This document shows, piece by piece, positions 24,343-33,259 of a stretch of 64,000 nt of DNA (within the stretch, counting starts at the first letter, position 1; each line of letters opens with the position of its first letter). Where the stretch lies: assembly GCF_027270315.1 (NCBI RefSeq), contig NZ_CP114413.1:5580001-5644000 (forward strand), in the 5' to 3' direction. Made by a program: the position numbers and the translations under genes. The notes below the pieces were generated by a model that searched no databases, was not told the DNA's origin, and was given only the letters and a program-made list of their open reading frames with translations. This DNA comes from Streptomyces cinnabarinus (GTDB lineage Bacteria > Actinomycetota > Actinomycetes > Streptomycetales > Streptomycetaceae).

Positions 24343-25167
24343 TTACAGGCGGCCCAGCACCTGCGTCAGCAGCGCGCCCATCCGGGTGGCGCTGTCGCGA
24401 CCGGCCTGCAGGACTTCCTCGTGGTTGAGGGGCTCGCCCGTCATCCCCGCGGCGAGGTTGGTGACCAGGGAGATGCCGAGCACCTCCGCCCCCGCCTCAC
24501 GTGCCGCGATGGCCTCAAGGACCGTCGACATACCGACCAGGTCCGCACCGATGACCCGAGCCATCCGGATCTCCGCCGGAGTCTCGTAGTGCGGGCCGGG
24601 GAACTGGGCGTAGACACCCTCCTCCAGCGTCCCGTCGATCTCCTTGCACAGGGCGCGCAGCCGCGGGGAGTAGAGGTCCGTCAGGTCCACGAAGTTCGCG
24701 CCCACGATCGGCGACGTCGCCGTGAGGTTGATGTGGTCGCTGATCAGCACCGGCTGCCCCGGGCGCATACCCTCCCGCAGACCGCCGCAGCCGTTCGTCA
24801 GCACGATCGTCTTGCAGCCCGCCGCCACGGCCGTACGCACACCGTGCGCGACCGCGGCCACGCCACGGCCCTCGTAGTAGTGCGTACGCCCGAGGAAGAC
24901 CAGCGCACGCTTCTCGCCGATCTTGTACGAGCGGACCTTGCCGCCATGGCCCGCGACCGCCGGCGGCGGGAACCCGGGCAGCTCGGTGACCTGGAACTCG
25001 GCATCGGGGTCGCCGAGGGCGTCCACGGCCGGCGCCCAGCCGGAGCCCATCACGAGGGCGACGTCGTGGGTCTCGGCCCCCGTCAGTTCGCGCAGGCGAG
25101 CGGCGGCGGCGTCGGCGGCGGCGTAGGGGTCGCCCTGGATGTCGTCCGGAAGAAGAGATGCGTTCAC
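24343..25167 (-). CDS. Purine-nucleoside phosphorylase
   Basis: A 274-residue trimeric-type (PNP/MTAP family) phosphorylase that releases the base from purine nucleosides and yields (deoxy)ribose 1-phosphate. Family landmarks are VMGSGWAPAVDALG, the phosphate/ribose segment FLGRTHYYEGRG, TNGCGGLREGMRPGQPVLISDHIN, GPHYETPAEIRMARVIGADLVGMSTVLEAIAAREAG and LVTNLAAG. Translation starts at GTG 25167 (MNASLLPDDIQGDPY). The palindrome CTACGCGCGTAG lies 26 bp upstream, identical to that of deoC. This fits induction by nucleosides through a shared repressor. Confidence 0.95.
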   Translation of the reverse strand: MNASLLPDDIQGDPYAAADAAAARLRELTGAETHDVALVMGSGWAPAVDALGDPDAEFQVTELPGFPPPAVAGHGGKVRSYKIGEKRALVFLGRTHYYEGRGVAAVAHGVRTAVAAGCKTIVLTNGCGGLREGMRPGQPVLISDHINLTATSPIVGANFVDLTDLYSPRLRALCKEIDGTLEEGVYAQFPGPHYETPAEIRMARVIGADLVGMSTVLEAIAAREAGAEVLGISLVTNLAAGMTGEPLNHEEVLQAGRDSATRMGALLTQVLGRL

Positions 25168-25192
25168 GCCGACGAGGGTAGCCGGTCAATGC

Positions 25193-25204
25193 CTACGCGC
25201 GTAG
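25193..25204. promoter_or_regulatory. Palindromic operator CTACGCGCGTAG upstream of the nucleoside phosphorylase gene
   Basis: An exact second copy of the 12-bp palindrome found upstream of deoC, placed 26-37 bp before the GTG start. The shared position and sequence support a common repressor for the nucleoside genes. Confidence 0.65.
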
Positions 25205-25282
25205 ATGACAGAGCCCACGGGATGGCGATCGTTGTCTTGTTGTTTCCGACGAAACCGGGCGCGAGGGGGCCTCGGCGCGGCC

Positions 25283-25720
25283 TCAGCAAGGCCGCTTCCG
25301 CAGCTCCATCACATAGTCGTGCGGCGCCCCCGCCGACTCCGCCGCGTCGGCGACCTCGCCCAGGTAGCGGGCCGACGGCAGGCCGCCCTCGTAGCCGTTC
25401 AGGACGTAGGTCCAGGCCGGCTCCTCGCCGTCCAGCGTGACCACCCGGATCCGGACCCGGCGGTACACGTCCAGGCCCACGCCCTCCCAGCGGTCCAGCG
25501 ACTCCTCGTCCATCGGGGCGATGTCGTAGAGCGCGACGAAGACCTGGGACGCGGGGTCCTCGACGATCGTCGCCAGCGCCCCCTCCCAGCCCATCTGCTC
25601 GCCGCCGAACGTCAGTCGCCACCCGTTCAGCCACCCGGTGGCGCGCATCGGCGAATGCGGGGCGCGGCGGGTCATCAGCCGCGCGTCGAGGTTGCCGGCG
25701 TACGCGGCGTAGAGCGACAT
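25283..25720 (-). CDS. Gamma-glutamylcyclotransferase-like protein
   Basis: A 145-residue protein of the gamma-glutamylcyclotransferase (AIG2/GGCT) fold. The N-terminus MSLYAAYAGNLDARLM is the family's substrate-binding Y-x-Y-x-x-N segment, and FVALYDIAPMDEESLDRWEG supplies the family glutamate. It ends with YVLNGYEGGLPSARYLGEVADAA. ATG 25720 is chosen because the family motif begins right there. Usual substrates are gamma-glutamyl peptides or amines; the natural substrate here is unknown. The gene is divergent from lpdA across 97 bp. Confidence 0.85.
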   Translation of the reverse strand: MSLYAAYAGNLDARLMTRRAPHSPMRATGWLNGWRLTFGGEQMGWEGALATIVEDPASQVFVALYDIAPMDEESLDRWEGVGLDVYRRVRIRVVTLDGEEPAWTYVLNGYEGGLPSARYLGEVADAAESAGAPHDYVMELRKRPC

Positions 25721-25817
25721 GGGGAGAGGGTACGGCAGGCCGCCACAGGCGACCCTCCCGTAACAGTGGGGTCTCGGGCCGGGCCCTGGGACGTAGCACC
25801 TTGGTACGTGCGGGACA

Positions 25818-27266
25818 ATGGAGTACGTGACTCGGATCGTGATCATCGGTGGCGGACCCGGCGGATACGAAGCGGCGCTGGTCGCCGCTCAGCTCGGCGC
25901 GGAGGTGACCGTCGTCGACTGCGACGGTCTGGGCGGGGCGTCGGTGCTCACCGACTGCGTGCCGTCGAAGACTCTGATCGCCACGGCCGAGGTGATGACC
26001 ACCTTCGACTCCTCCTATGAAGAGCTCGGCATCATCGTCGCCGACGACACCCCGCACATCGACACCCCCGCCCGGGTCGTCGGCGTGGACCTCGGCAAGG
26101 TCAACCGACGGGTCAAGCGCCTCGCGCTCGCCCAGTCGCACGACATCACCGCCTCCGTCACCCGGGCCGGCGCCCGTGTCATGCGCGGCCGCGGCCGGCT
26201 CGACGGCATGCAGGGCCTCGACGGCTCCCGCAAGGTGATCGTCTCCACCGCCGACGGCACCGAGGAGACCCTCGTCGCCGACGCCGTCCTCATCGCCACC
26301 GGCGGTCACCCCCGCGAGGTGCCCGACGCCCAGCCCGACGGCGAGCGCATCCTCAACTGGACCCAGGTCTACGACCTCACCGAGCTGCCCGAAGAGCTCA
26401 TCGTGGTCGGTTCCGGTGTGACGGGCGCCGAGTTCGCCGGTGCCTACCAGGCCCTCGGCTCCAAGGTCACCCTCGTCTCGTCCCGCGACCGCGTGCTGCC
26501 CGGCGAGGACCCCGACGCCGCCGCCGTGCTGGAGGACGTCTTCCGCCGCCGCGGCATGAACGTCATGGCCCGCTCCCGCGCCGCCGCCGCCAAGCGGGTC
26601 GGCGACCGGGTCGAGGTCACCCTCGCCGACGGCCGCGTCATCACCGGCACCCACTGCCTGATGGCGGTCGGCGCCATCCCCAACAGCGCGGGCCTCGGCC
26701 TTGAGGAGGCCGGGGTCAAGCTGCGCGAGTCCGGTCACATCTGGACCGACAAGGTCTCCAGGACCACGGCTCCCGGTGTCTACGCCGCCGGTGACGTCAC
26801 CGGCGTCTTCGCCCTCGCCTCCGTGGCCGCGATGCAGGGCCGGATCGCCATGTACCACTTCCTCGGCGACGCGGTGGCCCCGCTGAACCTCAAGACGGTC
26901 TCCTCGAACGTCTTCACCGACCCCGAGATCGCCACCGTCGGCTACACCCAGGCCGACGTCGAGGCGGGCAAGATCGACGCCCGGGTCGTCAAGCTGCCTC
27001 TGCTGCGCAACCCGCGCGCCAAGATGCAGGGCATCCGGGACGGCTTCGTCAAGATCTTCTGCCGTCCGGGCACCGGCATCGTGGTCGGCGGTGTGGTCGT
27101 CTCCCCCCGCGCCTCGGAACTGATCCATCCGATCTCGATCGCCGTCGACAACAATCTGACGGTCGAACAGATCGCGAACGCGTTCACCGTGTACCCGTCC
27201 CTTTCGGGGTCGATCGCCGAGGTCGCCCGGCAGCTGCACACCCGGAAGAGCGGCGGCGAGGTCTGA
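25818..27266 (+). CDS. lpdA: NAD(P)H-quinone dehydrogenase, LpdA-type flavoprotein disulfide reductase homologue
   Basis: A 482-residue FAD enzyme of the pyridine nucleotide-disulfide reductase superfamily. FAD-binding GGGPGGYEAALVAAQLG is at the N-terminus, NAD(P)-binding VVGSGVTGAEFAGAYQALG is mid-protein, and GVYAAGDVTGVFALASVA precedes the dimerisation domain. The redox-active CxxxxC pair is reduced to a single cysteine (GGASVLTDCVPSKTL), as in Mycobacterium tuberculosis LpdA (Rv3303c). It is therefore probably a quinone reductase and not a lipoamide dehydrogenase. An alternative start is GTG 25827 (VTRIVIIGGG), 7 nt after a -10-like GACAAT, which would give a leaderless message. Confidence 0.9.
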   Translation: MEYVTRIVIIGGGPGGYEAALVAAQLGAEVTVVDCDGLGGASVLTDCVPSKTLIATAEVMTTFDSSYEELGIIVADDTPHIDTPARVVGVDLGKVNRRVKRLALAQSHDITASVTRAGARVMRGRGRLDGMQGLDGSRKVIVSTADGTEETLVADAVLIATGGHPREVPDAQPDGERILNWTQVYDLTELPEELIVVGSGVTGAEFAGAYQALGSKVTLVSSRDRVLPGEDPDAAAVLEDVFRRRGMNVMARSRAAAAKRVGDRVEVTLADGRVITGTHCLMAVGAIPNSAGLGLEEAGVKLRESGHIWTDKVSRTTAPGVYAAGDVTGVFALASVAAMQGRIAMYHFLGDAVAPLNLKTVSSNVFTDPEIATVGYTQADVEAGKIDARVVKLPLLRNPRAKMQGIRDGFVKIFCRPGTGIVVGGVVVSPRASELIHPISIAVDNNLTVEQIANAFTVYPSLSGSIAEVARQLHTRKSGGEV

Positions 27267-27278
27267 CGGCCGGTGCCG

Positions 27279-27301
27279 ACTCCCCGCTGGTCACGGGGAG
27301 T
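27279..27301 (+). terminator. Terminator hairpin after lpdA
   Basis: ACTCCCCG (27279-27286) and CGGGGAGT (27294-27301), an 8-bp perfect stem with a 7-nt loop, lie 12 bp after the stop codon. Confidence 0.55.
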
Positions 27302-27432
27302 TGTCGAGCATGCGTACGGCATAGGCGCCGAGGATAGGCTCTATACCACTTCCCGGTCTGCTGTGCGAACAACTTCTGTTATTCGGCGCAAACTGCTGAA
27401 AGCAGACGGTCGTTGGGGTTACTGTCAGTTTC

Positions 27433-28368
27433 GTGTTCGCTGCAGAACGTCGCCAATTGATCCTCGAAATGGTGCGAGCGAACGGGGCCGTGTCGCTCCG
27501 TGAGCTCGCCCGCGTCGTCCAGACCTCCGAAGTGACCGTACGGCGGGACGTGCGCGCGCTGGAGGCAGAAGGACTCCTCGACCGCCGACATGGCGGTGCG
27601 GTATTGCCGGGCGGGTTCACGCGGGAGTCCGGCTTTCCGCAGAAGTCACATCTCGCGACCGCCGAGAAGACGGCCATCGCCGATCTCGCCGCGAACTTCG
27701 TCGAAGAGGGCGAGGCCATCGTGGTCGGGGCCGGTACGACCACGCAGGAGCTGGCCCGCCGGCTGGCCCGGGTTCCCGGGCTGACCGTCGTCACCAACTC
27801 CCTGCTGGTGGCCCAGGCGCTGGCCCACGCGAACCGGGTGGAAGTCGTGATGACCGGCGGCACGCTCCGCGGTTCCAACTACGCCCTGGTCGGCTCCGGC
27901 GCCGAGCAGTCCCTGCAAGGGCTGCGGGTCTCCCGGGCCTTCCTGTCCGGGAGCGGTCTGACCGCCGAGCGCGGGCTGTCCACGTCCAACATGCTCTCGG
28001 CGTCCGTCGACCGGGCGCTGGTGCAGGCGGCGGCGGAGGTCGTCGTCCTCGCCGATCACACGAAGCTCGGTACGGACACGATGTTCCAGACCGTGCCCAC
28101 GGATGTGATCACGCGGCTGGTCACCGACGAGCCGCCGGGTCATGACGACCGTGCCCAGACCGAGTTGCAGGCCCTTGCCGATCAAGGGGTGCAGATCGCT
28201 GTCGCCGGTGCGAGCGGTAACCCGGGGGGTGACGAAGTCCCGGCTCGGCGGGCGCGGTCCGTGCCGGGCCCTAGGCGGGCGGCTCCTGCGGGGCTTCGGT
28301 CGACTGTTCTTGGGGAGCCGGTGCCCGGGGCCGAGCGGGGGCGCGTCGCTGATCTTCGGCGACGCTAG
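27433..28368 (+). CDS. DeoR-family transcriptional regulator
   Basis: A 311-residue repressor-type protein. The N-terminal DeoR helix-turn-helix (RRQLILEMVRANGAVSLREL then TSEVTVRRDVRALEAEGLLD) is followed by a sugar-isomerase-like effector domain (EAIVVGAGTTTQELARRL, TVVTNSLLVAQAL, VVMTGGTLRG, VVLADHTKLG). The start is GTG 27433. The last about 50 residues are basic and low-complexity, longer than usual for the family. DeoR proteins answer phosphorylated sugars; with deoC and a nucleoside phosphorylase nearby this is a candidate repressor for the CTACGCGCGTAG sites, although no copy of that palindrome was found upstream of this gene. It is convergent with the TetR gene, 25 bp apart. Confidence 0.88.
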   Translation: MFAAERRQLILEMVRANGAVSLRELARVVQTSEVTVRRDVRALEAEGLLDRRHGGAVLPGGFTRESGFPQKSHLATAEKTAIADLAANFVEEGEAIVVGAGTTTQELARRLARVPGLTVVTNSLLVAQALAHANRVEVVMTGGTLRGSNYALVGSGAEQSLQGLRVSRAFLSGSGLTAERGLSTSNMLSASVDRALVQAAAEVVVLADHTKLGTDTMFQTVPTDVITRLVTDEPPGHDDRAQTELQALADQGVQIAVAGASGNPGGDEVPARRARSVPGPRRAAPAGLRSTVLGEPVPGAERGRVADLRRR

Positions 28369-28393
28369 GTTTCCCTATGCGCCGTTGGGGGCC

Positions 28394-29014
28394 CTAGGTA
28401 CGTCTGAGGCCCCCCAGCGTCAGCATCAGCAATCTGTCCGCCAAGGTGGGATCCCCCGGCGTCGCCTCCGCCGCCAGTGCGATGGCGTGCGTCAGTTGCA
28501 GCAGGTCCCCGATGGCCACGTCCTCTCGGACCTTGCCCGCCTGCTGTGCTCTGGTCAGCAGCTCAGCCCCCGCCTCCCGGATGGGGTCGCTGCACCTCGC
28601 CAGGGCCGAGGTGTCGTCGTTGGTCACGGACATCAGAGCCCGGGACAAGCCTCTGTACTCGCTTGCGTGCTCGACCATTTCCCGCAGCCAGGTGACCAGG
28701 GCCGTGCAGGGTTCCGGGGCTTGCCGCAGTTCCCGGGCTCGGGCGAGGAGGTCGTTCACCGCGTCCTCGAAGACCGCGCTCAAGAGGGCGTCGCGGTGGG
28801 GGAAGTGGCGGTAGAGGGTGCCGATTCCGACGCCCGCGCGGCGGGCCACGTCCTCCAGGGAGGCGTCCGCGCCGTGCTGGGCGAAGGCGGTGCGGGCCTC
28901 GGTGAGCAGGCGCTCGTAGTTGCGGCGGGCGTCGGCGCGCATGGCGCGGGGAGCGACCCCGGGTGCTCCCGCACCTCCGCTCTCCGCGGTCCCGCGTGAG
29001 CTCGCGCCCACCAT
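28394..29014 (-). CDS. TetR-family transcriptional regulator
   Basis: A 206-residue TetR-type repressor with its helix-turn-helix at about residues 25-75 (RRNYERLLTEARTAFAQHG, then ASLEDVARRAGVGIGTLYRHFPHRDALL), followed by a helical ligand-binding domain. ATG 29014 is chosen because a GGAGAGCAGGTGGGAG ribosome-site region precedes it and the length fits the family; the long upstream open frame is low-complexity. It is divergent from the LuxR-type gene (141 bp), which may be its target. Ligand unknown. Confidence 0.85.
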   Translation of the reverse strand: MVGASSRGTAESGGAGAPGVAPRAMRADARRNYERLLTEARTAFAQHGADASLEDVARRAGVGIGTLYRHFPHRDALLSAVFEDAVNDLLARARELRQAPEPCTALVTWLREMVEHASEYRGLSRALMSVTNDDTSALARCSDPIREAGAELLTRAQQAGKVREDVAIGDLLQLTHAIALAAEATPGDPTLADRLLMLTLGGLRRT

Positions 29015-29155
29015 GGCTCCCACCTGCTCTCCTCCACGCCCTGCTCTTCCTTCAGGATGCCACCGAGCGGGCCGAAGCGGCCTTCCCGTCCCGCTTCCAG
29101 GCCCTAACGTCTCTTGCAGGACGTCTCGGGCGGGAGCGGCGCCGGGGGAGTGCGC

Positions 29156-29671
29156 ATGGAGAGCAGTGGCGCGGACCGACGGTGCGGGTGGGTGCCGGAA
29201 CCCGGCGTATGCCTTCTCGCGGCCACGGTCGTCGCACTGGAGCTCGTCGGCAGACACCTGGGCCTCGCCGCGCTCGACGGGGCGGGGCGGCCGTACGCCC
29301 TCAACGCGTCGGCGAGCGGACTGCTGCCCGCCGTACGCGGTCATCCCCTGCTCGGCACCGGTGACTTCAGCACCCGGGACGTCGAGGTCCGTCAGCTGCC
29401 GCCGGCCGCGCCCGGACTGCCGGTCCTGCTGCTGCTCCGGGATCTCGCCCGACCCCGCACCAGGGCCCGGCTGTTCGGCGTCACCGAGCAGGAGCTGCGC
29501 ACCCTGCGCCACCTCGACGGCGGCTGTACGGCGACGGAGGCCGCCCGGCGCATGGGGCTGTCCCCGGCGACCGTGCGGGGCTATATCGCCTCCCTGCACC
29601 GGAAGTTGGACGCCGGACACACGGCCGCGCTGCTGCGCAGGGGCCGGGATCTGGGGATGCTCGGCGACTGA
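29156..29671 (+). CDS. LuxR-type helix-turn-helix regulator
   Basis: A 171-residue protein whose C-terminal third is a LuxR-like helix-turn-helix (EQELRTLRHLDGGCTATEAA then GLSPATVRGYIASLHRKLDA). The N-terminal part, with a PYALNASASGLLPAVRGHPLLG segment, does not match a receiver domain I know. ATG 29156 has a GGGGGAG ribosome site 6 nt upstream. It stands between a divergent TetR gene and a membrane-protein gene on the same strand, 125 bp downstream, which it might control. Confidence 0.75.
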   Translation: MESSGADRRCGWVPEPGVCLLAATVVALELVGRHLGLAALDGAGRPYALNASASGLLPAVRGHPLLGTGDFSTRDVEVRQLPPAAPGLPVLLLLRDLARPRTRARLFGVTEQELRTLRHLDGGCTATEAARRMGLSPATVRGYIASLHRKLDAGHTAALLRRGRDLGMLGD

Positions 29672-29796
29672 GGGGCGATGACGGGACCAAGTCGACATGT
29701 CGCGATACGTCAGAATTGACGGATGGTCATCGGCCAGGGCCCGTCGCTTCACTGGCGGGAGGCGCCCCGTGTGCGGGCAGCCGGCGAGGGGGGCTC

Positions 29797-30501
29797 ATGA
29801 CCACGACTCCGTCACGTGCGCCGACCGCGGCCGCCGAGCCGGGGGCGTCCTCCGGTACCGGGCGCGTCCTGCTGGGCGTCACCACGGCGCTCGGGCCGTT
29901 TCTGCTGGCCCTGGGCGTCGGCATCCTCCCGTACGCCACCGGGGGTGCGGAGAAGGAGATCGTCCGGGACATCGCCGCCGACCGGACGCTCACCGAAGTG
30001 ACCCTGTGGTGCTGGCTGTCGGGGTCGATCGCCCTGGTCGTCGGCGCCTTGGCGGTGGGGCTGCTGGCGATGCGGGCCTCGCCGAAGCTCGGGCTGTGGG
30101 GGCTCGTGCTGTTCGGCACGGGGCTGCTGGCCATCGCCTCGACGCCGGAGATGGACGCGGTCGCCCTGGGCGGGCTGGCGGAGGGGGTGAGTCAGGACGC
30201 CCTGGCCAAGGCCGGGGAGGGCACGTACGAGCTGCTCGTGGTCGCCGTACCGATCCTCTACTTCGTCGTCGCCCATGTCGTCGGGGCGATCCTGCTCGGC
30301 GTCGCCCTGCTGCGCGGCCGGGTGATCGCGCCCTGGGCGGCCTGGCTGCTGATCCTCTCCATGCCGCTCAATGTCGTGGGTTACGCGGGCGGCATCATGC
30401 CGCTGACCGTCGTGTCGTTCGTGATGATGGGGGTCGCCTTCGCGCTGGCCGGGCTCGTCGTCGTCCGGTACGGCACGGGATGGGTGCGTGCTACTGGCTA
30501 G
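29797..30501 (+). CDS. Six-helix membrane protein of unknown function
   Basis: A 234-residue membrane protein. Hydrophobic helices include LLGVTTALGPFLLALGVGIL, SGSIALVVGALAVGLLAM, GLVLFGTGLLAIAS, LLVVAVPILYFVVAHVVGAI, AAWLLILSMPLNVVGYAGGI and VVSFVMMGVAFALAGLVVV. ATG 29797 follows a GAGGGGGG ribosome site; the longer upstream frame is unlikely. No catalytic motif is visible. It ends against a strong convergent terminator. Confidence 0.75.
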   Translation: MTTTPSRAPTAAAEPGASSGTGRVLLGVTTALGPFLLALGVGILPYATGGAEKEIVRDIAADRTLTEVTLWCWLSGSIALVVGALAVGLLAMRASPKLGLWGLVLFGTGLLAIASTPEMDAVALGGLAEGVSQDALAKAGEGTYELLVVAVPILYFVVAHVVGAILLGVALLRGRVIAPWAAWLLILSMPLNVVGYAGGIMPLTVVSFVMMGVAFALAGLVVVRYGTGWVRATG

Positions 30502-30545
30502 CGGTACCACCCGGCGACCACCGTCGACGGGGGACGGGGAAAAGC

Positions 30546-30590
30546 GAGGCGCCCGGCGGACTGGCTGTTGCCGTCCGCCGGGCGCCTCGA
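30546..30590. terminator. Bidirectional terminator, 17-bp stem
   Basis: CGAGGCGCCCGGCGGAC (30546-30562) pairs perfectly with 30574-30590, across an 11-nt loop, between convergent genes. Confidence 0.85.
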
Positions 30591-30607
30591 CTCTGTCGTA
30601 CGTGACG

Positions 30608-32380
30608 TCAGTCCTTGATCTCGCAGATCGGGGCGCCGGAGGTGATGGACGCGCCGACCTCCGCGGACAGGCCCTTGATGGTGCCGGAGCGGTGGGCGTT
30701 GAGCGGCTGCTCCATCTTCATGGCCTCCAGGACGACGACCAGGTCGCCCTCCTTGACCTCCTGGCCCTCCTCCACGGCCACCTTGACGATGGTGCCCTGC
30801 ATCGGGGAGGCGAGGGTGTCGCCGGAGGCCACGGGGCCGGACTTCTTGGCCGCGCGGCGCTTGGGCTTGGCGCCCGCCGCGAGGCCCGTGCGGGCCAGCG
30901 ACATGCCGAGCGAGGACGGGAGGGAGACCTCCAGGCGCTTGCCGCCCACCTCGACGACGACCGTCTCACGGCCCGCCTCCTCGTCCGCGTCCACGTCGGC
31001 GGGCGCGGCGAAGGGCTTGATCTCGTTGACGAACTCGGTCTCGATCCAGCGGGTGTGGACCGTGAACGGGTCCTGGCTGCCGGTGAGTTCGGGGCCGAAC
31101 GCCGGGTCCTTGACGACCGCGCGGTGGAACGGGATGGCGGTGGCCATGCCCTCGACCTGGAACTCCTCCAGGGCGCGGGCGGCGCGCTGGAGGGCCTGCT
31201 GCCGGGTGGCGCCGGTGACGATCAGCTTGGCCAGCAGGGAGTCCCAGGCCGGGCCGATCACGCTGCCGGACTCCACACCCGCGTCCAGGCGCACGCCCGG
31301 GCCGGTGGGCGGGGCGAAGGCGGTGACGGTGCCGGGGGCGGGCAGGAAGTTACGGCCCGGGTCCTCGCCGTTGATGCGGAACTCGAAGGAGTGGCCGCGG
31401 ATCGCCGGGTCGTCGTAGCCGAGCTCCTCGCCGTCGGCGATACGGAACATCTCGCGCACGAGGTCGATGCCGGTGACCTCCTCGGTGACCGGGTGCTCCA
31501 CCTGCAGACGGGTGTTGACCTCCAGGAAGGAGATCGTGCCGTCCAGGCCGACGAGGAACTCGACGGTGCCGGCACCTACGTAGCCGGCCTCCTTCAGGAT
31601 GGCCTTGGAGGAGGAGTACAGCTCCGCGATCTGCGCCTCGGAGAGGAACGGCGCCGGGGCCTCCTCGACCAGCTTCTGGTGACGGCGCTGGAGCGAGCAG
31701 TCACGGGTCGACACGACGACGACATTGCCGTGCTGGTCGGCCAGGCACTGGGTCTCCACGTGCCGCGGCTTGTCCAGGTAGCGCTCGACGAAGCACTCGC
31801 CGCGACCGAAGGCGGCGACCGCCTCACGGACGGCGGACTCGTAGAGCTCGGGCACCTCTTCGAGGGTCCGGGCGACCTTCAGACCGCGGCCACCGCCACC
31901 GAAGGCGGCCTTGATGGCGATCGGCAGGCCGTGCTCCTCGGCGAAGGCGACGACCTCGTCGGCGCCGGAGACGGGGTCGGGCGTACCGGCGACCAGCGGG
32001 GCGCCGGCGCGCTGGGCGATGTGCCGGGCGGCGACCTTGTCGCCGAGGTCCCGGATGGCCTGCGGCGGCGGGCCGATCCAGATCAGGTCCGCGTCGAGAA
32101 CCGCCTGCGCGAACTCGGCGTTCTCCGACAGGAAGCCGTAGCCGGGATGGATGGCATCCGCCCCCGACTCGCGTGCCGCCTTCAGGACCTTCTCGATGTC
32201 CAGGTAACTGGTGGCCGGAGTGTCACCGCCCAGGGCGAACGCCTCATCCGCGGCGCGGACATGCAGAGCGTCCCGGTCCGGGTCGGCGTATACGGCCACG
32301 CTCGCGATACCGGCGTCCCGGCAGGCCCGGGCCACGCGGACAGCGATTTCGCCACGGTTGGCGATGAGCACCTTGCGCAC
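30608..32380 (-). CDS. accA2: Acyl-CoA carboxylase alpha chain (biotin carboxylase plus biotin carrier)
   Basis: A 590-residue alpha subunit, the same length as AccA2 of S. coelicolor. The biotin carboxylase domain starts at the N-terminus (RKVLIANRGEIAVRVARACR), with ATP-grasp FGGGGRGLKVARTLEEV and the FLEVNTRLQVEHPVTEEVTG signature. The C-terminal biotinyl domain carries the attachment lysine in LEAMKMEQPL. The GTG at 32380 follows an excellent AAGGAGGGAG ribosome site. It carboxylates biotin for the beta subunit (here pccB), giving methylmalonyl- or malonyl-CoA for fatty acid and polyketide synthesis. The biotin ligase gene is 4 kb away. Confidence 0.95.
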   Translation of the reverse strand: MRKVLIANRGEIAVRVARACRDAGIASVAVYADPDRDALHVRAADEAFALGGDTPATSYLDIEKVLKAARESGADAIHPGYGFLSENAEFAQAVLDADLIWIGPPPQAIRDLGDKVAARHIAQRAGAPLVAGTPDPVSGADEVVAFAEEHGLPIAIKAAFGGGGRGLKVARTLEEVPELYESAVREAVAAFGRGECFVERYLDKPRHVETQCLADQHGNVVVVSTRDCSLQRRHQKLVEEAPAPFLSEAQIAELYSSSKAILKEAGYVGAGTVEFLVGLDGTISFLEVNTRLQVEHPVTEEVTGIDLVREMFRIADGEELGYDDPAIRGHSFEFRINGEDPGRNFLPAPGTVTAFAPPTGPGVRLDAGVESGSVIGPAWDSLLAKLIVTGATRQQALQRAARALEEFQVEGMATAIPFHRAVVKDPAFGPELTGSQDPFTVHTRWIETEFVNEIKPFAAPADVDADEEAGRETVVVEVGGKRLEVSLPSSLGMSLARTGLAAGAKPKRRAAKKSGPVASGDTLASPMQGTIVKVAVEEGQEVKEGDLVVVLEAMKMEQPLNAHRSGTIKGLSAEVGASITSGAPICEIKD

Positions 32381-32763
32381 GATTGAGGCTCCCTCCTTGA
32401 AACAAGCCGAGTTTAGGGACAGCCGACACGGCACTTCGACCCGTCCCCAATGGTGAGCTTGCCCACACGGAGCGTGATTCGAGGCTCGCTCGACCCGCGA
32501 AATCCCTTGTCGCACCGCGGTACGGCGGACTCCTCCTGGAAACCCTAGCCGCCCGTTGTGGTCAAGGTCTCTGTCATCAGGTGCTGCGGGCCACTCGGTT
32601 TCTTTGTGGAGTCCCTACGAATGGCCCAACGTTTCTTTGCCCCTCCCAGAACCCTTGTCCCGAGGTTTACCCGTTAGTAGCGTTCGCGATGTCTCGAACG
32701 TACTTGGAGTAACCGCAGTCCTGCTAGGACGGCGCTGGAGCGCTCGGAAGTGGGTGGGGGCCG
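32381..32763. other. 383-bp divergent intergenic region between accA2 and a membrane-protein gene
   Basis: No coding region is supported. It is less GC-rich than its surroundings and should hold the promoters of both flanking genes. A weak promoter-like pair TTGGAG (32704-32709) and TAGGAC (32725-32730), spaced 15 nt, precedes the rightward gene. A TTTACCCGTTAGTAGC stretch near 32665-32680 looks like a possible regulator site. No confident operator was identified. Confidence 0.5.
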
Positions 32764-33243
32764 GTGGTGCGCAGACCGGTGGCATGGGTGGTGGCGATAG
32801 TTCTCTTCGCCGAGGGGCTGGGCATCGCGGCGGTCCAGTGGTTCCTGGGCATCGTCGTCGACCGCCAGGACATGTCCCTGGCGGGCCTCGACTCCGACAT
32901 GATGGCGATCTCGTCGAAGATCGGCGGAGTCGTCTTCGGCCTCTACTTCGTCCTGTGCGGCCTGGTGGCCCTGCTGGTCGCCCTGCGCGACCGCCCGCCC
33001 GCGGGCCTCGGCCGGGTCCTGCTGATCAGCGCGGCGGTGGTCCACGGCCTCCTGGGCGCCTTCGCCTGGGGCCTGGTGGGCTGGGGAGCGTTCTCCTTCA
33101 TGGTGGTCGTCCTGGGGCTGATCGTGCTCCTGCTGATGACCTACGACGCCCAGCAGGAGCCGTCTGACGCCCGTCCGGAACCGGGACCGGAGCCCGGCCC
33201 CAAGCCCGGCCCGGAGCCCGCGAACGGGCCCGCGCCCGCCTAG
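32764..33243 (+). CDS. Small multi-pass membrane protein
   Basis: A 159-residue protein with four transmembrane helices (AWVVAIVLFAEGLGIAAVQW, IGGVVFGLYFVLCGLVALLV, VLLISAAVVHGLLGAFAWGL, FSFMVVVLGLIVLLLMTY). Its C-terminal cytoplasmic tail is a proline/glutamate/glycine repeat (PEPGPEPGPKPGPEP). Start GTG 32764. It is convergent with maf, 16 bp apart. The position corresponds to a conserved gene next to accA2 in Streptomyces; its function is unknown. Confidence 0.8.
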   Translation: MVRRPVAWVVAIVLFAEGLGIAAVQWFLGIVVDRQDMSLAGLDSDMMAISSKIGGVVFGLYFVLCGLVALLVALRDRPPAGLGRVLLISAAVVHGLLGAFAWGLVGWGAFSFMVVVLGLIVLLLMTYDAQQEPSDARPEPGPEPGPKPGPEPANGPAPA

Positions 33244-33259
33244 GGCCGGTCGCCTCGGG

